64,000 bases of DNA, from the NCBI RefSeq assembly GCF_024213195.1, contig NZ_JANAVF010000001.1, forward strand, positions 744,001 through 808,000. The letters are read 5' to 3'. Origin of the DNA: Streptomyces sp. TBY4. GTDB lineage: Bacteria > Actinomycetota > Actinomycetes > Streptomycetales > Streptomycetaceae. How positions within the stretch are numbered: position 1 is the stretch's first letter; every line of letters begins with the position of its first letter. A program made the translations under genes and the position numbers. Of this stretch, positions 60,937 to 64,000 are shown piece by piece. Below the pieces are notes generated by a model that was not told where the DNA came from, searched no databases, and saw only the letters and a program-made list of their open reading frames with translations.

Positions 60937-61674
60937 TCAGCCAGGGGCCAGGAGGCAGAACTCGTTGCCCTCCGGGTCGGCCAGGACCGTCCACGAGATC
61001 AAGGACCGGTCGACACCGGGGTCGGTGGCGCCCAGGGCGCGCAGCCGGGCCTCCTCCGCCGCCGGATCGTCACCGGGGTAGGGGCGGACGTCGAGGTGGA
61101 CGCGGTTCCACCCGCTCTTGGTGTCGGGGGTGCGGACGAACTCCAGGTAGGGGCCGACTCCTTCGGCGGACCTCATGGACGCCTGCCCGTCGGTGACCTC
61201 GTGGCGCGTCCAGTCCATCGCCTCGCCCCAGAACCGGGCCATGGCCCGCGGGTCGGTGCAGTCGACCACCACCGCGGCCACCGGACCGGTGTCCCGGTAG
61301 ACCGGCCGGGGTTCCAGTACGCAGAACTCGTTGCCCTCCGGATCGGCCATGACGGTCCAGGGGACGTCGCCCTGCCCCACGTCGGCGAGCGTCGCGCCGA
61401 GGTCGCGCAGGCGCGCGACCAGCTCCGCCTGATGGGCGGTCGAGGTGGTCGCCAGATCGAGGTGCACCCGGTTCTTCCCCACCTTGGGTTCCGGGCGGGC
61501 GACGAGGTCGACGCAGACGGCCACGGGGTCGGGGTAGGCGAAGCCCACGGGCTCGAGGTTCGTCACGCCGGGCGCCTCGCTGTCGACACCCCACCCGAGC
61601 GCCTCCGCCCAGAACCGGCCGAGGGCGGAGTCGTCGTGGGCCTTCATGTTGATTTGTACGAGCCTCGTCGCCAT
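60937..61674 (-). CDS. Tandem VOC/glyoxalase-fold protein
   Basis: The 245-aa protein has two similar VOC domains (about 1-122 and 128-245), each ending DPEGNEFC; the halves align well (WTVMADPEGNEFCVL and WTVLADPEGNEFCLL). Members bind metal and act as dioxygenases, lyases or drug-binding proteins; which applies is not clear. ATG at 61674 with AGGA upstream. Confidence 0.88.
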   Translation of the reverse strand: MATRLVQINMKAHDDSALGRFWAEALGWGVDSEAPGVTNLEPVGFAYPDPVAVCVDLVARPEPKVGKNRVHLDLATTSTAHQAELVARLRDLGATLADVGQGDVPWTVMADPEGNEFCVLEPRPVYRDTGPVAAVVVDCTDPRAMARFWGEAMDWTRHEVTDGQASMRSAEGVGPYLEFVRTPDTKSGWNRVHLDVRPYPGDDPAAEEARLRALGATDPGVDRSLISWTVLADPEGNEFCLLAPG

Positions 61675-61684
61675 GCCGGAGATC

Positions 61685-61757
61685 CTAGGGGGTGTCCGCA
61701 AAGTCCCACCTGCCCCGCCCTGCGGGCGGCCGGCGGGACTTTGCGGACACCCCCTAG
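61685..61757. mobile_element. 73-bp MITE-like palindromic element
   Basis: Two perfect 23-bp inverted repeats (61685-61707 and 61735-61757), each carrying GGGGTGTCCGCAAAGTCCC or its complement, enclose 27 GC-rich bases. Both ends are CTAG. It carries no gene and lies 11 bp upstream of the VOC gene start. The shape is that of a miniature inverted-repeat transposable element; a regulatory hairpin is the alternative. Confidence 0.65.
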
Positions 61758-61864
61758 AACCGGCCCGAAGTCCAGCTCCGCGACGACTCGGTGACGTGCA
61801 GTGAGAGAAGCGCACTTCACACCTCTGCACTTAATGAAAGCCGAAAGAAAAGACGTCAAGCTCC

Positions 61865-61910
61865 TTGACCGGTCGATCGCGTTACGGGCAAGGTCTGGAG
61901 AGCGCTCTCC
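61865..61910 (+). promoter_or_regulatory. Promoter and LacI-type operator of the secreted beta-helix protein
   Basis: TTGACC (61865-61870) and CAAGGT (61889-61894) are 18 bp apart, as at 53121-53150. The palindrome GGAGAGCGCTCTCC (61897-61910) follows 2 bp later and is identical to the one at 53098-53111. Confidence 0.75.
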
Positions 61911-61937
61911 CGTTTCAGGTTCGTTAAAGGAGCACCC

Positions 61938-64000
61938 ATGCCAACTGGCATACCTGTCCCCGCGTTGCCCCGCGGACGACGCCCGGTTTCCACCCGCAGG
62001 GGGATCGCCGGGGCGGTCACGACCGCCCTCGTCGGCGGCCTGCTCGCGCTGACCCCGTCCTCCCCCGCCGCCTCGGCCGAGCCGGCGCCGGTCTCCCAGG
62101 GCAAGGCGGTCACGGCCTCCAGCCAGGAGCACTACGGCACCCCGGCCACCGGCGCCGTCGACGGCGACAACGGCTCGCGCTGGTCCAGCGCCGCCTCCGA
62201 CGCCCAGTGGCTGCAGGTGGACCTCGGCGCCGCGACCGAGCTGAGCAAGGTCGTCCTGCAGTGGGAGGCCGCCTACGCCAAGGCCTACCGGATCGAGCTG
62301 TCGGTCAACGGCACCGACTGGTCCACGGCCTACTCCACCGCCACCGGCGCCGGCGGCACCGAAACCGTGAACATCACCGGGACCGCCCGCTACGTCCGCA
62401 TGCAGGGCGTCTCCAGGGCCACCGGATACGGCTACTCGCTCTGGGAGTTCAAGGTGTTCGGGACCACCGGGGGCGACGGGGGCGGGCCGACCCTGCCTGG
62501 CGGCGGCGACCTCGGCCCCAACGTGCACATCGTGGATCCGTCGACCCCCGGCATCCAGGCCGAGCTGGACCGGGTCTTCCAGGAGCAGGAGTCGGCGCAG
62601 TTCGGTAGCGGCCGGCACGCCTTCCTCCTCAAGCCGGGCACGTACAACAACATCAACGCCCAGATCGGCTTCTACACCCAGATCGCCGGCCTCGGCCTGC
62701 GCCCGGGCGACACCACCATCAACGGTGACGTGACGGTCGATGCGGGCTGGTTCAACGGCAACGCGACCCAGAACTTCTGGCGCGGCGCGGAGGGTCTGAC
62801 CCTCAACCCGGTCAGCGGCACCAACCGGTGGGCGGTCTCGCAGGCCTCCTCCTTCCGCCGCATGCACGTCAAGGGCGCGCTCAACCTGGCACCGGACGGC
62901 TACGGCTGGGCCAGCGGCGGCTACATCGCCGACTCGAAGATCGACGGCCAGGTCGGCAACTACTCGCAGCAGCAGTGGTACACCCGCGACAGCTCCATCG
63001 GCGGCTGGTCCAACAGCGTGTGGAACCAGACCTTCTCCGGCGTCGAGGGCGCTCCGGCCAACGCGTTCCCCGAGCCCCGTTACACCACGCTCGACACCAC
63101 GCCCGTCTCCCGCGAGAAGCCCTACCTCTACCTCGACGGCAACGAGTACAAGGTGTTCGCGCCGGCCAAGCGCACCAACGCCCGCGGAACCAGCTGGGCC
63201 AACGGCACCCCGCAGGGCGAGTCCGTCCCGCTCAGCCGGTTCTACGTGGTCAAGCCCGGCGCCACCGCCGCCACGATCAACCAGGCACTGGCCCAGGGCC
63301 TGAACCTGTTGTTCACGCCCGGCGTCTACCACGTCGACCGGACGATCGACGTGAACCGCGCGAACACCATCGTGCTCGGCCTCGGCCTCGCCACGATCAT
63401 CCCGGACAACGGGGTGACCGCGATGAAGGTCGCCGACGTCGACGGCGTCCGTCTCGCCGGCTTCCTGATCGATGCGGGACCGGTCAACTCGCCGACCCTG
63501 CTGGAGCTCGGACCGCAGAACTCCTCCGCCGACCACGCCGCCAACCCCACCACCGTGCAGGACGTCTACATCCGCGTCGGCGGCGCCGGCGCGGGCAAGG
63601 CGACCACCAGCATGGTCGTCAACAGCGACGACACCATCGTCGACCACACCTGGGTGTGGCGCGCCGACCACGGCGAGGGCGTGGGCTGGGAGACCAACCG
63701 CGCCGACTACGGGGTGCGGGTGAACGGTGACGACGTCCTCGCGACGGGCCTGTTCGTCGAGCACTTCAACAAGTACGACGTGGAGTGGTTCGGCGAGCGC
63801 GGAAAGACGGTCTTCTACCAGAACGAGAAGGCCTACGACGCCCCGAACCAGGCCGCCATCCAGAACGGCGGCACCCGCGGATACGCCGCCTACCGGGTGG
63901 ACGACTCGGTCAACACCCACGAAGCCTGGGGCCTGGGCTCGTACAGCAACTACAACGTCGATCCGACGATCATCCAGGACCACGGCTTCAAGGCCCCGGT
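61938..64000 (+). CDS. Secreted discoidin (F5/8C) plus right-handed beta-helix protein (partial)
   Basis: The frame is open to the window end (687 codons). A signal peptide (1-47, cleavage ASA-EPA) includes a Tat-like RR pair (STRRGIAGA). Residues about 52-178 form an F5/8 type C (discoidin) carbohydrate-binding domain. A Gly/Pro linker (about 178-193) leads to a pectin-lyase-like beta-helix domain (from about 195). Such proteins are usually glycoside hydrolases or polysaccharide lyases; the family is not decided here. The ATG follows AAAGGAG. Its promoter has a LacI-type operator, consistent with polysaccharide use. Confidence 0.85.
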   Translation, partial: MPTGIPVPALPRGRRPVSTRRGIAGAVTTALVGGLLALTPSSPAASAEPAPVSQGKAVTASSQEHYGTPATGAVDGDNGSRWSSAASDAQWLQVDLGAATELSKVVLQWEAAYAKAYRIELSVNGTDWSTAYSTATGAGGTETVNITGTARYVRMQGVSRATGYGYSLWEFKVFGTTGGDGGGPTLPGGGDLGPNVHIVDPSTPGIQAELDRVFQEQESAQFGSGRHAFLLKPGTYNNINAQIGFYTQIAGLGLRPGDTTINGDVTVDAGWFNGNATQNFWRGAEGLTLNPVSGTNRWAVSQASSFRRMHVKGALNLAPDGYGWASGGYIADSKIDGQVGNYSQQQWYTRDSSIGGWSNSVWNQTFSGVEGAPANAFPEPRYTTLDTTPVSREKPYLYLDGNEYKVFAPAKRTNARGTSWANGTPQGESVPLSRFYVVKPGATAATINQALAQGLNLLFTPGVYHVDRTIDVNRANTIVLGLGLATIIPDNGVTAMKVADVDGVRLAGFLIDAGPVNSPTLLELGPQNSSADHAANPTTVQDVYIRVGGAGAGKATTSMVVNSDDTIVDHTWVWRADHGEGVGWETNRADYGVRVNGDDVLATGLFVEHFNKYDVEWFGERGKTVFYQNEKAYDAPNQAAIQNGGTRGYAAYRVDDSVNTHEAWGLGSYSNYNVDPTIIQDHGFKAP

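Noticed and set aside
61644-63983. 779-aa antisense open frame at the window end
   Set aside because: It opposes the discoidin/beta-helix gene, which has a signal peptide, ribosome site and operator.

Overview
The window is chromosomal DNA of a high-GC actinomycete, almost certainly a Streptomyces. GC-rich third codon positions, frequent GTG/TTG starts, an ethylmalonyl-CoA gene block, several SpoIIE-type phosphatases, a STAND/TPR regulator and sugar ABC operons all point that way. The first 6.5 kb has the gene order I recall for the ccr-meaA region of S. coelicolor. I saw no tRNA, rRNA, CRISPR array or prophage.

Layout. 1-4.9 kb: end of crotonyl-CoA carboxylase/reductase, then meaA, a CoA-ester lyase, mesaconyl-CoA hydratase and methylsuccinyl-CoA dehydrogenase (C2 assimilation and extender-unit supply), closed by a strong hairpin. 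5-6.6 kb: psd-pssA for phosphatidylethanolamine. 6.9-8.9 kb: an Ada-AlkA fusion plus ogt for alkylation repair. 8.9-13.5 kb: an acetyltransferase, a small unknown, a Nudix hydrolase, a BCCT betaine transporter and glycerate kinase. 13.5-26.4 kb: an isochorismatase/GlxA-regulator pair, three SpoIIE-type phosphatases, RecQ, an odd maleate-isomerase-like protein and a MASE1 membrane protein. 26.4-31.5 kb: an aminotransferase/EamA exporter/Lrp module, then a TetR-controlled reductase-hydrolase fusion.

31.5-38.2 kb is accessory-like. It holds a lower-GC membrane protein of unknown function, a small secreted Cys peptide, a deletion scar joining a headless response regulator to a headless ABC permease, a Kef-type antiporter and an orphan FAD-dependent halogenase-like enzyme. 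38.7-52 kb: a secreted beta-helix protein, MarR/MFS, Pit phosphate transporter, FUSC protein, FAD oxidoreductase, inositol-phosphatase-like enzyme, a secreted repeat peptide next to an XRE-STAND-TPR regulator, an AhpD-like protein, a DUF1801-like protein and an orphan Sfp-type PPTase.

52-64 kb is carbohydrate related. It holds a kinase-fold protein, a MalK-like ATPase, a ROK regulator divergent from an SBP-permease-permease-GH1 beta-glucosidase operon, a two-domain VOC protein, a MITE-like 73-bp palindrome, and a secreted discoidin/beta-helix protein that runs off the end. One 14-bp palindrome (GGAGAGCGCTCTCC) lies just downstream of the likely promoters of both the kinase-fold gene and the secreted protein, which ties them into one sugar regulon. 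The beta-glucoside operon appears to answer to the ROK regulator, and it lacks its own ATPase, which the nearby MalK-like protein could supply.
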